Part shown: piece by piece, positions 1 to 9,954 of the stretch
Numbering within the stretch: the first letter of the stretch is position 1
How the letters are laid out: every line of letters begins with the position of its first letter
DNA from: Micromonospora avicenniae
GTDB lineage: Bacteria > Actinomycetota > Actinomycetes > Mycobacteriales > Micromonosporaceae
Assembly (NCBI RefSeq): GCF_900156065.1
Contig: NZ_FTNF01000009.1
Span: forward strand, 1-64,000
Length of the DNA: 64,000 bases
Direction of reading: 5' to 3'
Notes under the pieces: model-generated
The model's database searches: none
The model's input: the letters and a program-made list of their open reading frames with translations, nothing else
Told to the model about the DNA's origin: nothing
Position numbers and translations under genes: made by a program

Positions 1-193
1 GTGGGCAGCCGAAAAGTGAGCGACAGCCCGGGCGCCTCGACCGAAGCCTGGCCGGGCCACGATCGCAGGTCAATGAAACAAGTAGCCGATGAGCGCGGCA
101 GGATGCTGATCGGCACGGTGGAAGAGGCGGGCCGGCGTTCGCCGCTGCGTCACTATGCTGTCGCACCAAGCGCTAGCCGGGGAGGTCTTTGGG
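1..193. other. left edge, no gene supported
   Basis: No reading frame here has convincing codon use or a recognisable product. A TATGCT hexamer at 153-158 is a plausible -10 box for the following gene, whose ribosome binding site is at 181-186. Nothing else seen. Confidence 0.4.
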
Positions 194-694
194 GTGTCAG
201 CGATTGCATCGCTGTACGTGCTCGATCGAGACCGGGTCGTGGAACTGGCCGGTCTGGTCGGCCGGCCGTCATGGTGGGCTCGATTGCCTCGCTCCAGCGC
301 CACCACCGACCAGAACGGTGCGTTCTTTCAGGTACTGGCTAAGCATGCACGCCCAGTGCGGCCCGGGTACGAGTGGTCGGGATACTGCATGCTGGCGGTG
401 GTGGACTATCTACAGCGTCACGGCGTACCGCTGCGGCGCTCGGATCTCAGAGCTGAGTCGTCGGCCATCAACCGGGTCTACGGCGAGACGCTCCTGCTCA
501 CTCCGGTGCACAAGAAATATCTGGGTAAGCTCGCGCCCGACGCGCATCGCGAAGACGAGCTCCGGGCCTACTTCGAGAACAAGCGCCTCGGATTCGAGGA
601 GGCCGGGATGGCGGCCATGGATGGCCTGGAGCTTCTCCACGACACGTTGTCCGGATTGCAGCCGGACGAGGTCCTGCTGCTCAACGTCGGCTGA
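194..694 (+). CDS. hypothetical protein
   Basis: 166 residues, not recognised. The GTG start at 194 is chosen because GGAGGT (181-186) lies 7 nt upstream; an in-frame ATG at 155 has no ribosome binding site. The product is soluble-looking, with a WSGYCML segment near residue 62 and a charged C-terminal half (LRAYFENKRLGFEEAG). No signal peptide, membrane segment or catalytic motif is visible. It stands alone, about 200 nt before the next gene in the same direction. It could be a small actinobacterial family of unknown role. Confidence 0.6.
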   Translation: MSAIASLYVLDRDRVVELAGLVGRPSWWARLPRSSATTDQNGAFFQVLAKHARPVRPGYEWSGYCMLAVVDYLQRHGVPLRRSDLRAESSAINRVYGETLLLTPVHKKYLGKLAPDAHREDELRAYFENKRLGFEEAGMAAMDGLELLHDTLSGLQPDEVLLLNVG

Positions 695-897
695 GGCCCG
701 CCCACTGCAACGCACTCATTTAGCCGCCAACCGCGCGTCACCGACGGTTGCCGTCTGCCGCTGGGCGTCCGGACGTGCCGAGGAATGGATCCCGTGGGCC
801 CATGAAGCTGAACCGCCCTGACGGCATAGTCCGTTGTTCGCAGTCAGCGTGACGGGTGGGATGGCGGCTCGCTGGCCGAATCCTGAAGGGTGTGGTC

Positions 898-1608
898 ATG
901 AATACCGCCTACGTTCTCGTGCATAGTCCGTCGGTCGGGCCCCTGACATGGGCGTCGACAGCGCAGGCACTCGAAGGCTCGGGGGCGGTGGCCATCGTGC
1001 CGTCGCTCCTGGGCGTCGCGGATGCGCGTCCGCCGTTCTGGTGGTCCGTCGCCGAGAAGGTCAGAGCCGCGATCGACCGGCTACCGCCGGACCAAGCCGT
1101 CGTCATCGTGGCGCACAGCAACGCTGGCCTCTTCGTGCCGGTGATCGTAGAAGCAACCTCCCGGCGGATCGTCGGCTGCCTGTTCGTCGATGCGGCGCTG
1201 CCGTCACCTGCCGGACCGACGCCTGTCGCGCCACCTGAGCTGTTGGACTTTCTACGCCCGAAGGTGACCGGCGGCCGGCTTCCGCAATGGACGGCGTGGT
1301 GGGACGAGTCCGACGTCGCGCCGATGTTCCCGGACGCGCAGACGCGCAGAGCTGTGTCGGCCGAACAGCCCCGGCTGCCGCTGAGCTACTACGAGGAACT
1401 CGTTCCCACCCCGGCCGGCTGGGACAACCGGCCGTGCGGCTACCTGCTGTTCGGTCCACCGTATGAGGAGGTCGCCATCGATGCGAGGCAGCGCGGTTGG
1501 GCCGTCGACCACGTTCCGGGCGGGCATCTGCACCAGCTGGTGGACCCACGCGCCGTGACGGACCGCATCATGGCGATGACCCGTGACTGGCGATCCTCGA
1601 CGTCCTGA
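898..1608 (+). CDS. alpha/beta hydrolase
   Basis: 236 residues. ATG at 898 follows GAAGGG (885-890) with 7-nt spacing. The nucleophile elbow reads VIVAHSNAG, a variant of G-x-S-x-G with Ala for the first Gly. The N-terminus (AYVLVHSPSVGPLTW) resembles the oxyanion-hole strand-loop, and a C-terminal GGHLHQLVDP supplies the expected catalytic His. No signal peptide, so it should be a cytosolic serine hydrolase of unknown substrate. No clear operon partner. Confidence 0.75.
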   Translation: MNTAYVLVHSPSVGPLTWASTAQALEGSGAVAIVPSLLGVADARPPFWWSVAEKVRAAIDRLPPDQAVVIVAHSNAGLFVPVIVEATSRRIVGCLFVDAALPSPAGPTPVAPPELLDFLRPKVTGGRLPQWTAWWDESDVAPMFPDAQTRRAVSAEQPRLPLSYYEELVPTPAGWDNRPCGYLLFGPPYEEVAIDARQRGWAVDHVPGGHLHQLVDPRAVTDRIMAMTRDWRSSTS

Positions 1609-1671
1609 GTTCCGACATGATCCGATGCGCGGATCTGCCGCTGGTCGCACGCTCACGCCGATGAGCCGATG

Positions 1672-1983
1672 TTATGGGCCGAACCCGCCGCAAACGTAGG
1701 AGAGGCTTGCGGCCAGTCCCAGTACCCAGCCCGCCACGAGGCCCGACGACGAACCACGGCCGAGGGGGCCGGACAGCGCGACGCAGCCCCACAGCAACAC
1801 CAGCTGCGCAATGCCGTACGTGAATGCGGCAGAGAAGAGTACGCCGAACCTGCCACCGGAATCGAGATCTGCATCCGGGCCGCCGCCAGCGGCAATGGCC
1901 ACGGCAAGCGTGACCCCGAGGGCAACGCCGTGCCCGGCGAGAGCGACAACCGCACCGGCGACCATGGGGCGGGTGAGCTCCAC
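1672..1983 (-). CDS. small membrane protein
   Basis: 103 residues starting GTG at 1983. Three hydrophobic stretches are visible: about residues 8-30 (AGAVVALAGHGVALGVTLAV), 47-70 (FGVLFSAAFTYGIAQLVLLW) and 80-97 (SGLVAGWVLGLAASLSYV), so it should be an integral membrane protein. Family not recognised. It lies downstream of galK on the same strand but is separated from it by a strong hairpin at 2175-2228, so it is probably transcribed on its own. Confidence 0.5.
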   Translation of the reverse strand: MELTRPMVAGAVVALAGHGVALGVTLAVAIAAGGGPDADLDSGGRFGVLFSAAFTYGIAQLVLLWGCVALSGPLGRGSSSGLVAGWVLGLAASLSYVCGGFGP

Positions 1984-2174
1984 CGGCCGAGCATGCCAGA
2001 TACGTCAGCCATCGACGGGAAGCGGGCAACCCGGCGAGCACGTGGCCGGCGGATGCGGTCATGCCCCGATGCGCGTTTCCCGGCGCCGCTCGCCCTGCAC
2101 CAGGTGCTCCACCCGCGTCCCCGTCTCCGTCAGGACCCCGTCCCGCGCCGCAGCCACCCCTAACCTCTCGCGCA

Positions 2175-2228
2175 CTTTCACGGAAAGAGTGGCTGTCCGG
2201 CCCCGGACAGCCACTCTTTCCGTGAAAG
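2175..2228. terminator. perfect 26-bp inverted repeat after galK
   Basis: The arms at 2175-2200 and 2203-2228 are perfectly complementary with a 2-nt spacer. The gene galK on the minus strand ends at 2257, so this is placed as its transcription terminator. No U-tract follows. The outer stem segment TTCACGGAAAGAG recurs in the hairpin downstream of upp (46872-46929), so this is also one copy of a dispersed stem motif. Confidence 0.8.
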
Positions 2229-2256
2229 AGGCGTATGGGGGTGGGGGAGGGAGGGG

Positions 2257-3414
2257 TTAGTCGAGGCGGATGGCGCCGGGGGCGGGGAGGACTGTCACAT
2301 TGCCGGGGGCGGTGAAACCCCGCTCGGCGTACGCGGCGGTGACGGCGGCGGCGACCGAGTCGGCGGCCGCTGCCTCGACGAGGGCGAGGACGCAGCCGCC
2401 GAAGCCACCGCCGGTCATCCGTGCGCCGAGTGCGCCGGCGGCGAGCGCCGCCTCGACCGCGGTGTCGATCTCCGGCACGGTGATCTCGAAGTCGTCGCGC
2501 ATCGAGACGTGCGAGGCGGTGAGCAACGGGCCGATCTCGCGGACCCGGCCGGCGCGCAGCAGCGCCACCGTGTCGAGTACCCGCTGGTCCTCGGTGACCA
2601 CGTGCCGGACCCGGCGGCGGGTCTCCGGGTCGTCGAGGCGGGCGAGCGCGGCGTCGAGCTGGTCGATGGTGACGTCGCGCAGCGCGGGCACACCGAGCAG
2701 CTCGGCACCGGCCTCACAGGACTTGCGCCGGGCCGCGTACTCGCCGTCGGCGTGCCGGTGCGGGGCGTGGCTGTCGATGACCAGCATGGCGAGCCCGGCG
2801 GCTCGCAGGTCGAACGGGATGTGTTCGACGCCCTCGGTGCGGCAGTCGAGGAAGAGCGCGTGCCCGTCGCGGCAGCGGATGGAGGCCGACTGGTCCATGA
2901 TGCCGGTCGGCGCCCCGACGTAGTGGTTCTCGGCGCGTTGCGCGAGCCGGGGCTGCCGGTCGGCGGGCAGGTCGAGGTCGCCAAGGTCGACCAGTGCGGT
3001 CAGCACCGCCGCCTCCAGCGCGGCCGACGAGGAGAGCCCGGCGCCGAGTGGCACGTCGGACGCGATGGCGAGGCGGGCGCCGGGCACGTCGTGACCCGCG
3101 TCGCGCAGGGCCCAGACGACCCCGGCGACGTACGCTCCCCAGCCGGTGACCCGGCCGGGCTCGTCGACCTCGTCGGCGCCGAAGCTGATCGTCTCGCCGG
3201 ACAGCTCCGACCAGACCGTCCAGCGCGCGCCTTCCTGCCGGTCGGCCGCCGCAACCGTACGCAGCGGCAGCGCGAAGGGGAGCACGAAGCCGTCGTTGTA
3301 GTCGGTGTGCTCGCCGATCAGGTTGACCCGGCCGGGTGCCGCCCAGTGACCTGCGGGTGGCTCACCGAACTCCTGACGGAAGCCGGCGGTGGCGCGGTCG
3401 GCGACGTCGGTCAT
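2257..3414 (-). CDS. galK: galactokinase
   Basis: 385 residues; phosphorylates alpha-D-galactose to galactose-1-phosphate in the Leloir pathway. GHMP-kinase features are in order: the galactose-binding signature GRVNLIGEHTDYNDG near residue 28, the glycine-rich ATP loop PLGAGLSSSAALE near 118, and the C-terminal ARMTGGGFGGC motif near 335. ATG at 3414 overlaps the galE stop by 4 nt (ATGA), so the two are translationally coupled. Length is normal for the family. No galT is present in this window, although the uridylyltransferase step is needed between the two enzymes. Confidence 0.95.
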   Translation of the reverse strand: MTDVADRATAGFRQEFGEPPAGHWAAPGRVNLIGEHTDYNDGFVLPFALPLRTVAAADRQEGARWTVWSELSGETISFGADEVDEPGRVTGWGAYVAGVVWALRDAGHDVPGARLAIASDVPLGAGLSSSAALEAAVLTALVDLGDLDLPADRQPRLAQRAENHYVGAPTGIMDQSASIRCRDGHALFLDCRTEGVEHIPFDLRAAGLAMLVIDSHAPHRHADGEYAARRKSCEAGAELLGVPALRDVTIDQLDAALARLDDPETRRRVRHVVTEDQRVLDTVALLRAGRVREIGPLLTASHVSMRDDFEITVPEIDTAVEAALAAGALGARMTGGGFGGCVLALVEAAAADSVAAAVTAAYAERGFTAPGNVTVLPAPGAIRLD

Positions 3415-4394
3415 GCCTGCTCCATGATGTGCGTGCGGTAGAAGGTCCAGGCGTCGCCGACCATGTCGTGCAGGGTCGGCTTCTGCGGCACCCAGCCCAG
3501 CTCCTCGCGGGCCAGCCGGGAGGAGGCCACGAGCTCGGCGGGGTCGCCTTCGCGGCGCGGTGCCATCTCGACCGGCAGGGGATGCCCGGTCACCTCGCGG
3601 ACCACGTCGACCACCTGCCGGTTGGTGAACCCGTTGCCGTTGCCGAGGTTGTAGACCCGGTGCTGGCCGGCGGTGGCGGCGTCCAGCGCGAGCAGGTGGG
3701 CCCGGGCCAGGTCGGCCACGTGGATGTAGTCGCGGACGCAGGTGCCGTCGACGGTCGGGTAGTCGTCGCCGAAGAGCTGGAGCTTCTCCCGCCGGCCGGC
3801 GGCGACGTCCAGCGCGATCGGGATCAGGTGGGTCTCCGGGGCGTGCCGCTCGCCGAGGGCGACGTCGTCGGTGAGGTGCGCGCCCGCCACGTTGAAGTAG
3901 CGCAACGAGACGGCGGCCAGGCCGTGCCCGATCGCCTCGGAGGTGAGCGCCATGTCGACGGCGAGCTTGGTGGCCCCGTACGTGTTGGTCGGCGCCTTCA
4001 CCGCGGTCTCCGGGATCGGCAGCTCCGTCGGATTGCCGTAGACGGCGGCGGTGGAGGAGAAGACCAGGCGGGGGATCCCGGCGGCCCGGACCGCGTCGAT
4101 CAGGGCGAGCGAGCCGACGGTGTTGTTGTGCCAGTAGAGCTCGGGCTTGACCATCGATTCGCCGGCGGCGATGAGGGCGGCGAAGTGCAGTACCCCGTCG
4201 AATCCGGCTTCCCGGGTGAGGATCTGTGCCGCCTCGTGGACGGGCAGGTCGACGTGGGTGGCGTCGGGGGCGAGTGCGACCCGATGGCCGGTGCGCAGGT
4301 CGTCGAGGACGACCACCTCGTGACCGGCGTCGAGCAGCATCCGGGTCACGACGCTGCCGATGTAGCCAGCGCCGCCGGTGACGAGCAGTTTCAC
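3411..4394 (-). CDS. galE: UDP-glucose 4-epimerase
   Basis: 327 residues, a short-chain dehydrogenase-fold epimerase interconverting UDP-glucose and UDP-galactose. The Rossmann motif TGGAGYIGS is at residues 6-14; the active-site FSSTAAVYGN and the YGATK (YxxxK) motif follow. GTG start at 4394 has AGGAGG 7 nt upstream. It is the first gene of a galE-galK operon. An AT-rich stretch near 4490-4535 upstream probably holds the promoter. Confidence 0.95.
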   Translation of the reverse strand: MKLLVTGGAGYIGSVVTRMLLDAGHEVVVLDDLRTGHRVALAPDATHVDLPVHEAAQILTREAGFDGVLHFAALIAAGESMVKPELYWHNNTVGSLALIDAVRAAGIPRLVFSSTAAVYGNPTELPIPETAVKAPTNTYGATKLAVDMALTSEAIGHGLAAVSLRYFNVAGAHLTDDVALGERHAPETHLIPIALDVAAGRREKLQLFGDDYPTVDGTCVRDYIHVADLARAHLLALDAATAGQHRVYNLGNGNGFTNRQVVDVVREVTGHPLPVEMAPRREGDPAELVASSRLAREELGWVPQKPTLHDMVGDAWTFYRTHIMEQA

Positions 4395-4632
4395 GTCGTT
4401 GCCTCCTGCCTGGCCGGCTCGGAACGCGGCCGCTGTCGGTGCACACCCTACGGGCGGGTGGGGTGGCTCGGCCCGTCACGCCGGGCATCGCAATTCCATC
4501 ATAAACTCTCACGATCCAACAGAGTTGAACACGTGCGGATGGTTCGACCAGGGTGCCGCAGGCCGCGGCGGGCCGCAGCGCCGGCCGCGGGAAACCCGGT
4601 GCCGGAACGTCCCGCTGTCTACCATCTCTGAC
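4395..4632. promoter_or_regulatory. divergent promoter region galE / CorC-like gene
   Basis: Region between two divergent genes. It contains a noticeably AT-rich island (about 4486-4535: TTCCATCATAAACTCTC, then CAACAGAGTTGAACACG) in otherwise GC-rich DNA. On the minus strand a TTGGAT and a downstream TTATGAT could serve as -35 and -10 for galE. No operator is assigned. Confidence 0.35.
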
Positions 4633-5658
4633 ATGCGGGAAGCAGGCGGTCCCGAGCACCGGCGACGCACCCGGCGACGGCCGGGGCGCGACCCCGGCCC
4701 GCTCGCCCGGGCCGTGGCCCGGATGGTGGTGCGGGCGGCCGACGCCGCCACGCGTCGGGTCACCGACCTGCTCGGCGCCGGCCCGGCGGCCGGTCGGGAG
4801 CAGATCAGCGAGTCCGACCTGCGTGACCTGGTGGCCGCGAACACCCTGCTCGACGCCGACGAGCGCCGGATCATCGACGAAGTGCTGGTCGCCGGCGCAC
4901 GGCTGATCCGCGAGGTCATGATGCCCCGCACCGAGGTGGTCTTCCTGCCCGCCGGACTGAACATCACCGAGGCGGCGCGACTGGTGCGGGCCGAGCCGCA
5001 CACCCGCTATCCGGTCACCGACGGCACCCACGACGACGTGGTCGGCTTCGTCCACCTGCACGACGTGCTGCTGCGCCCGGACACCGATCCGCGGGTCACC
5101 GTCGGCGAGCTCGTCCGGGAGGTGAAGCGACTGCCCGGCAGCAAACGGGTACTCGCCGCGCTGACCGAGATGCGGCGGGAGGGGCACCACCTGGCGGTGG
5201 TGGTCGACGAGTACGGCGGCACGGCCGGCATCGTCACGCTCGAAGACCTCATCGAGGAGCTGGTCGGCGAGATCCACGACGAGTACGACGCCACCCCGGA
5301 CCCGCTGCACACCGGGCTGCCCGCGGTGGTCGACGGCCGGCTCAACCTCGCCGACTTCGCGGAGCGCACCGGGATCACGCTGCCGCCCGGGCCGTACGAG
5401 ACGGTGGGCGGGTTCGTGATGGCCGTGCTGGGACGGCTGCCGGTCGCCGGTGACGAGGTGCCGGTGGCGCCCGGTCCGAGCGACGCCGGCACCGGTGGAC
5501 CGGGCGACCCGCCCGGCGGCTGGGCGCTGCGGGTGCTGGCCCTGGAGGGACGGCGGGCGGCCCGGATCGCGGTCGCCGCCGCACGACTGCCGGAGCAGCG
5601 GCGTGAGGTGACAGCGCCCACCTCGACCGGCGGAGGCCGACCCGCCGGGCCGTCATGA
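4633..5658 (+). CDS. CBS-domain protein, CorC/HlyC type
   Basis: 341 residues. The segment VREVMMPRTEVVFLP near residue 95 is the hallmark start of the CBS pair in CorC/HlyC proteins; VVVDEYGGTAGIVTLEDL near 195 is the second CBS landmark, followed by a CorC_HlyC-type C-terminal domain. Unlike most actinobacterial relatives there is no DUF21 membrane domain; the N-terminus is Arg-rich and hydrophilic. It is probably a cytosolic or peripheral protein linked to magnesium or metal efflux, by homology only. ATG 4633 has no clear ribosome binding site, so the start is uncertain. Confidence 0.8.
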   Translation: MREAGGPEHRRRTRRRPGRDPGPLARAVARMVVRAADAATRRVTDLLGAGPAAGREQISESDLRDLVAANTLLDADERRIIDEVLVAGARLIREVMMPRTEVVFLPAGLNITEAARLVRAEPHTRYPVTDGTHDDVVGFVHLHDVLLRPDTDPRVTVGELVREVKRLPGSKRVLAALTEMRREGHHLAVVVDEYGGTAGIVTLEDLIEELVGEIHDEYDATPDPLHTGLPAVVDGRLNLADFAERTGITLPPGPYETVGGFVMAVLGRLPVAGDEVPVAPGPSDAGTGGPGDPPGGWALRVLALEGRRAARIAVAAARLPEQRREVTAPTSTGGGRPAGPS

Positions 5659-6717
<1,059 letters not shown>

Positions 6718-6755
6718 CGCCGCGACGCGGCACAGGACTGGGTGGACACGGGCCG

Positions 6756-7331
6756 GTGGCCGGAGAGGTGGCGCGCAGCGTGGATCGCAGGGACGGGGCG
6801 TCCGGGCAGGGTGACCTCATCCAGATCGGGGTAGCTGTCGACATCCCGGAGCCATGGGGTGGTCAGCTGACCCGGCGGCGCGCGGAGGCCGGCGACCCGC
6901 AGGCGGCCGACATCCCCGCGCACGTGACGCTGCTCGGGCCGACCGAGATACCGGCCGCCGCCCTGCCCGCCGTGGAGCGGCACCTGGCCGCGGTCTCGTC
7001 GGCCCACCTGCCGTTCACCCTGCACCTGCGCGGCACCGGCACATTCCGGCCGGTGACCCAGGTGGTCTTCGTGGCGGTGGCCGCCGGGATCAGCGAGTGT
7101 GAACTGCTGGCCGGCGCGATCAGCGCCGCCCCGGAGCTGAATCGGGAGGCACGGTTTCCGTACCACCCGCACGTCACCGTGGCGCAGGACGTCCCGGCCG
7201 AGGCGCTGGACAAGGTCTACGAGGACCTCGCCGACTTCTCGGCCGTGTTCGAGGTGGCGGCCTTCACCCTCTTCCTGCACAGTGGGCAGGCCCGGTGGCA
7301 GCCCCGGCGTGACTTCCGGCTGGGCGGCTGA
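6756..7331 (+). CDS. 2'-5' RNA ligase / 2H phosphoesterase-like protein
   Basis: 191 residues from GTG 6756. The two H-x-T motifs of the 2H superfamily are present (AHVTLLGP near residue 55 and PHVTVAQD near 137). Such proteins cleave cyclic 2',3'-phosphates or ligate RNA ends; the substrate here is not predictable. An alternative GTG at 6780 gives a start closer to the conserved domain with GGAGAGG 11 nt upstream. Located 38 nt after trpS, so co-transcription is plausible. Confidence 0.8.
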   Translation: MAGEVARSVDRRDGASGQGDLIQIGVAVDIPEPWGGQLTRRRAEAGDPQAADIPAHVTLLGPTEIPAAALPAVERHLAAVSSAHLPFTLHLRGTGTFRPVTQVVFVAVAAGISECELLAGAISAAPELNREARFPYHPHVTVAQDVPAEALDKVYEDLADFSAVFEVAAFTLFLHSGQARWQPRRDFRLGG

Positions 7332-7397
7332 CCGACCGCGTGGGCACACGCGCGACGGTTACCCCCACGGCGGGGCGACATCGGCGAGGATGACGGC

Positions 7398-8321
7398 GTG
7401 AACGTGATCGGCCGGGTCGAGGCGAGCATCGACCGCTGGGTGAGCGCCGGCCGCCGCCGGTCCGCGCTCTTCGACCACGTATGGCGCGCCGGCGCCCGCT
7501 ACGCCGAGGTGCTCGGTGGCCGGCTGGCTGCGGCGATCGCCTACTACGGCTTCTTCGCGGTCTTCGCGCTCGCTCTCGTCGTGTACGCCATCTTCGGCGC
7601 GACCCTGAACGACAACAGCGATTTCAGCATGGCCGCGAGCAGGTTCCTCCGGGATAATCTGCCGTTCCTCGACCCGGCGCAGATCGCCAACAGCAGCGGC
7701 ACGGTCGGGGTGATCGGTCTGATCATCCTGACCTTCACGGGGATCGGTTGGATCGAGGCGATCCGCTCCTCCCAGCGACTGATCTACGGGCTCAACCAGC
7801 AACCCGGCAACCTGGTGATCCGCCGGCTGGTGGACATCGGCGTGATGGTCCTCGTCTTCGTGCTGCTCGGCGCCTCGGTGGCGGCCGTCGACGCGCTCGA
7901 GTCGGCGTTGCGCTTCCTGCTGCGCAGCACCGGGTCGCTCGGCCTGACCACGCTGAGCGCGGTACTCAGCGTGGTGGTCAACGCGGTCCTCGCCACGCTG
8001 CTGCTCGTCGCGGTGCCCCGGCTGCGGATGAGCCGTTCGCGACTGCGCCCGGTCGTGCTGCTCGTAGCGGTCGGCATCACTCTGCTCAACACGGTCGGCC
8101 GCTACTACGTCGTACGCACCGAGCACAGCCCCGCGTACACCGTCGTGGCCGGCGCGGTCGGGCTGCTGCTCTACCTCTACCTGCTCAACCAGTTGCTGCT
8201 CTTCGGCGCGGCGCTCGCCGCGACAAGCACCCGGGGACGGGTGGTCGACCTGGCGGCGGGCCCGCCGCCGGCCAACCTCGACGAGCAGATCGATCCCGGC
8301 ACCCCGGGAGGTGCCAGTTGA
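7398..8321 (+). CDS. YihY/BrkB-family membrane protein
   Basis: 307 residues with about six hydrophobic segments (residues 48-68, 100-120, 145-165, 190-212, 222-240, 250-278). The motif AAAIAYYGFFAVFAL near residue 48 is characteristic of the YihY/BrkB (formerly RNase BN) family. Function in the inner membrane is not established. Its TGA stop overlaps a possible TTG start of the GntR regulator (TTGA at 8318-8321), so the two genes may be coupled. Confidence 0.85.
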   Translation: MNVIGRVEASIDRWVSAGRRRSALFDHVWRAGARYAEVLGGRLAAAIAYYGFFAVFALALVVYAIFGATLNDNSDFSMAASRFLRDNLPFLDPAQIANSSGTVGVIGLIILTFTGIGWIEAIRSSQRLIYGLNQQPGNLVIRRLVDIGVMVLVFVLLGASVAAVDALESALRFLLRSTGSLGLTTLSAVLSVVVNAVLATLLLVAVPRLRMSRSRLRPVVLLVAVGITLLNTVGRYYVVRTEHSPAYTVVAGAVGLLLYLYLLNQLLLFGAALAATSTRGRVVDLAAGPPPANLDEQIDPGTPGGAS

Positions 8322-8338
8322 CCAAGCGGGAGGCGGAC

Positions 8339-8707
8339 ATGCTGATCTCGGTCGACCTGGATTCGCCCGTGCCGCCCTACGAGCAGGTGCGCGGCCAGCT
8401 CGCCGAGATGGTCGGGGACGGGCGGCTTCCGGTGGGCACCCGGCTGCCCACGGTGCGGCAGCTCGCCGCGGACCTCAACCTGGCTCCGAACACGGTGGCC
8501 CGGGCGTACCGGGAGTTGGAGGGTGCCGGGCTGCTCGAGACCCGGGGCCGCAACGGCACGTTCGTGGCGCCGGGTCGGGACGACGCGATGGACCGGCTGC
8601 AGCGGTCGGCCGCCGACTACGCCCTCGAGGCCCGCCGGCTCGGTGTGCCGCCCGGTACGGCGCTGGCGCTGGTCCGGGCCGCCCTGGACGCGTCCCGCCC
8701 CGGCTGA
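8339..8707 (+). CDS. GntR-family regulator, YtrA type
   Basis: 122 residues. The winged-helix domain begins at SPVPPYEQVRGQLAEMV; LPTVRQLAADLNLAPNTVAR contains the recognition helix. The effector region is only about 40 residues long, as in YtrA-type regulators that usually control ABC transporters. ATG 8339 has GGGAGG 5 nt upstream; an in-frame TTG at 8318 preceded by GGGAGGT would add seven residues and overlap yihY. No ABC transporter is adjacent. Confidence 0.85.
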   Translation: MLISVDLDSPVPPYEQVRGQLAEMVGDGRLPVGTRLPTVRQLAADLNLAPNTVARAYRELEGAGLLETRGRNGTFVAPGRDDAMDRLQRSAADYALEARRLGVPPGTALALVRAALDASRPG

Positions 8708-8766
8708 GAGACCGTCGGGTAACCCGGCGCGAGCGGGATCGGGCGATTGTTCCACGGCGGCCGGTG

Positions 8767-9231
8767 GTGACGGACCATGATGGGCCGGTGGGGGCACTCG
8801 TGACGTTGGACCTGCCGAGCGATTCGCCGATGCTCGGCCTGCCGTGGATCATCACGTTCGGCCCGCTCGGCGACGCCGACGAGTGGGAGCCGGTGGTCTG
8901 CGGGCCGTACGAACGGCCGCACGCGCTCGCCCTGGCCGAGGCGGTGGTGGCGGAGGAGCAGCTGATGGCGGTGGTCGAGCCGCTGCTGCCGGCGCTCTCC
9001 GCCGAGGAGATCCGCAGCGAGATCGCCGCCGCCCAGATAGCCGCGGCGGACGAGGCCGCGCAGGTCGACGAGGTCGACCTCTACGGCGACTTCGAGGACA
9101 CCATCGACGAGGAGTTGGACGCGGCGGCGGACGAGGTGGGTCGCGGCGAGCCGACCGTGCCACCGACCGAGGCCGAGCTGCGGGCCGGGTTCCGGCGGAT
9201 CGCCGAGATACTGACCGCCAAGGGCTCCTGA
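8767..9231 (+). CDS. hypothetical protein
   Basis: About 154 residues from GTG 8767; GTG 8764 and GTG 8788 are in frame, so the start is uncertain. The N-terminal half has a WIITFGPLGDADEWEPVVCG segment that looks like a folded beta-rich core. The C-terminal half is strongly acidic (QVDEVDLYGDFEDTIDEELD) and helical. Not recognised. It could share the promoter of the upstream GntR gene. Confidence 0.6.
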   Translation: MTDHDGPVGALVTLDLPSDSPMLGLPWIITFGPLGDADEWEPVVCGPYERPHALALAEAVVAEEQLMAVVEPLLPALSAEEIRSEIAAAQIAAADEAAQVDEVDLYGDFEDTIDEELDAAADEVGRGEPTVPPTEAELRAGFRRIAEILTAKGS

Positions 9232-9280
9232 CCGCCGGCGCGGCGCCGAGCGGCGACGTCGTCGCCGGACACGACCGGTG

Positions 9281-9649
9281 TCAGGGCCGGTCCGGCGGGT
9301 GGTTCAGCACGCAGAACTCGTTGCCCTCGGGGTCGGTGAGCACCACGAACGGTTCGTCGCCGGTCTGCCCGACGTCCGCCTGCCGGGCGCCCAGCGAGAC
9401 GAGCCGCCGCACCTCCGCGTCCGCGTCGCCGTCGCTGACCAGGTCGAGGTGAAGGCGGTTCTTGCCCGGTTTGTTAGTGCCCGAGCCCTGCAGCCACATG
9501 GTCGGCCCGGTCCCGGCCGGGTCCGGGAAGAGCTTCGCGCTACCGTCGCCGCCCTGCTCGACGCGGTAGCCGAGCGCGGCGGACCAGAACGCCGCCATGA
9601 GGTCGACGTCCTCGACATCGACGGTGTACTGCGCCACCCGGGCCACCAT
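9281..9649 (-). CDS. VOC / glyoxalase-fold protein
   Basis: 122 residues. A vicinal-oxygen-chelate beta-alpha-beta-beta-beta pattern is visible: ARVAQYTVDVEDVDLMAAFW at the start, NRLHLDLVSDGDADAEVRRL in the middle and the usual end FVVLTDPEGNEFCVLN. Such small proteins act as lyases, resistance proteins or binding proteins; the role is not assignable. ATG at 9649 is preceded by GGAGGT on the minus strand. Convergent with the hypothetical gene that ends at 9231. Confidence 0.8.
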   Translation of the reverse strand: MVARVAQYTVDVEDVDLMAAFWSAALGYRVEQGGDGSAKLFPDPAGTGPTMWLQGSGTNKPGKNRLHLDLVSDGDADAEVRRLVSLGARQADVGQTGDEPFVVLTDPEGNEFCVLNHPPDRP

Positions 9650-9954
9650 GCGCCACCTCCAGTGCGTCCCGCATCTGCCGGGGCGGTGCTCCTCCCGCGA
9701 TGGACCCCCGCGGCCGCCGCCGTATGTCCGGGTTACCCCGAGGGGATCGCGGTGACACACCGCCCACTGTGCCCGCAGGGAAGCACGGCCCGCACCGGTG
9801 AGCGTTCGGCGGTCGCGGGAACGGACGCCGGCGCCCCGCGGAGCGGACTCCGCGAGGCGCCGGCACCACCTCACCCCCACCACAAGGGGTCGGTGCCCCA
9901 GCCGCCCGCCGGCGCGGAGCACGGCGGACGACCAGGTCGCTTTCGGTTACCCGC
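9650..9954. other. intergenic region with no gene
   Basis: 305 bases between the VOC gene start and the 3' end of the alpha-glucosidase gene. Apart from the strong hairpin at 9827-9864 nothing is recognised; reading frames crossing it lack plausible codon use. Confidence 0.5.
9827..9864 (-). terminator. hairpin downstream of alpha-glucosidase
   Basis: A 9-bp outer stem (9827-9835 with 9856-9864), one unpaired C/A position, then a 7-bp inner stem closing a CGGA tetraloop. It lies about 90 nt beyond the minus-strand alpha-glucosidase stop, so it is the probable terminator; no U-tract is present. Confidence 0.65.

Noticed and set aside
2257-5310. Single 1017-residue minus-strand frame through galK, galE and the CBS gene
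   Set aside because: Only the galK part is homologous; the rest is the complement of other genes in a high-GC genome. galK starts at ATG 3414, overlapping the galE stop.
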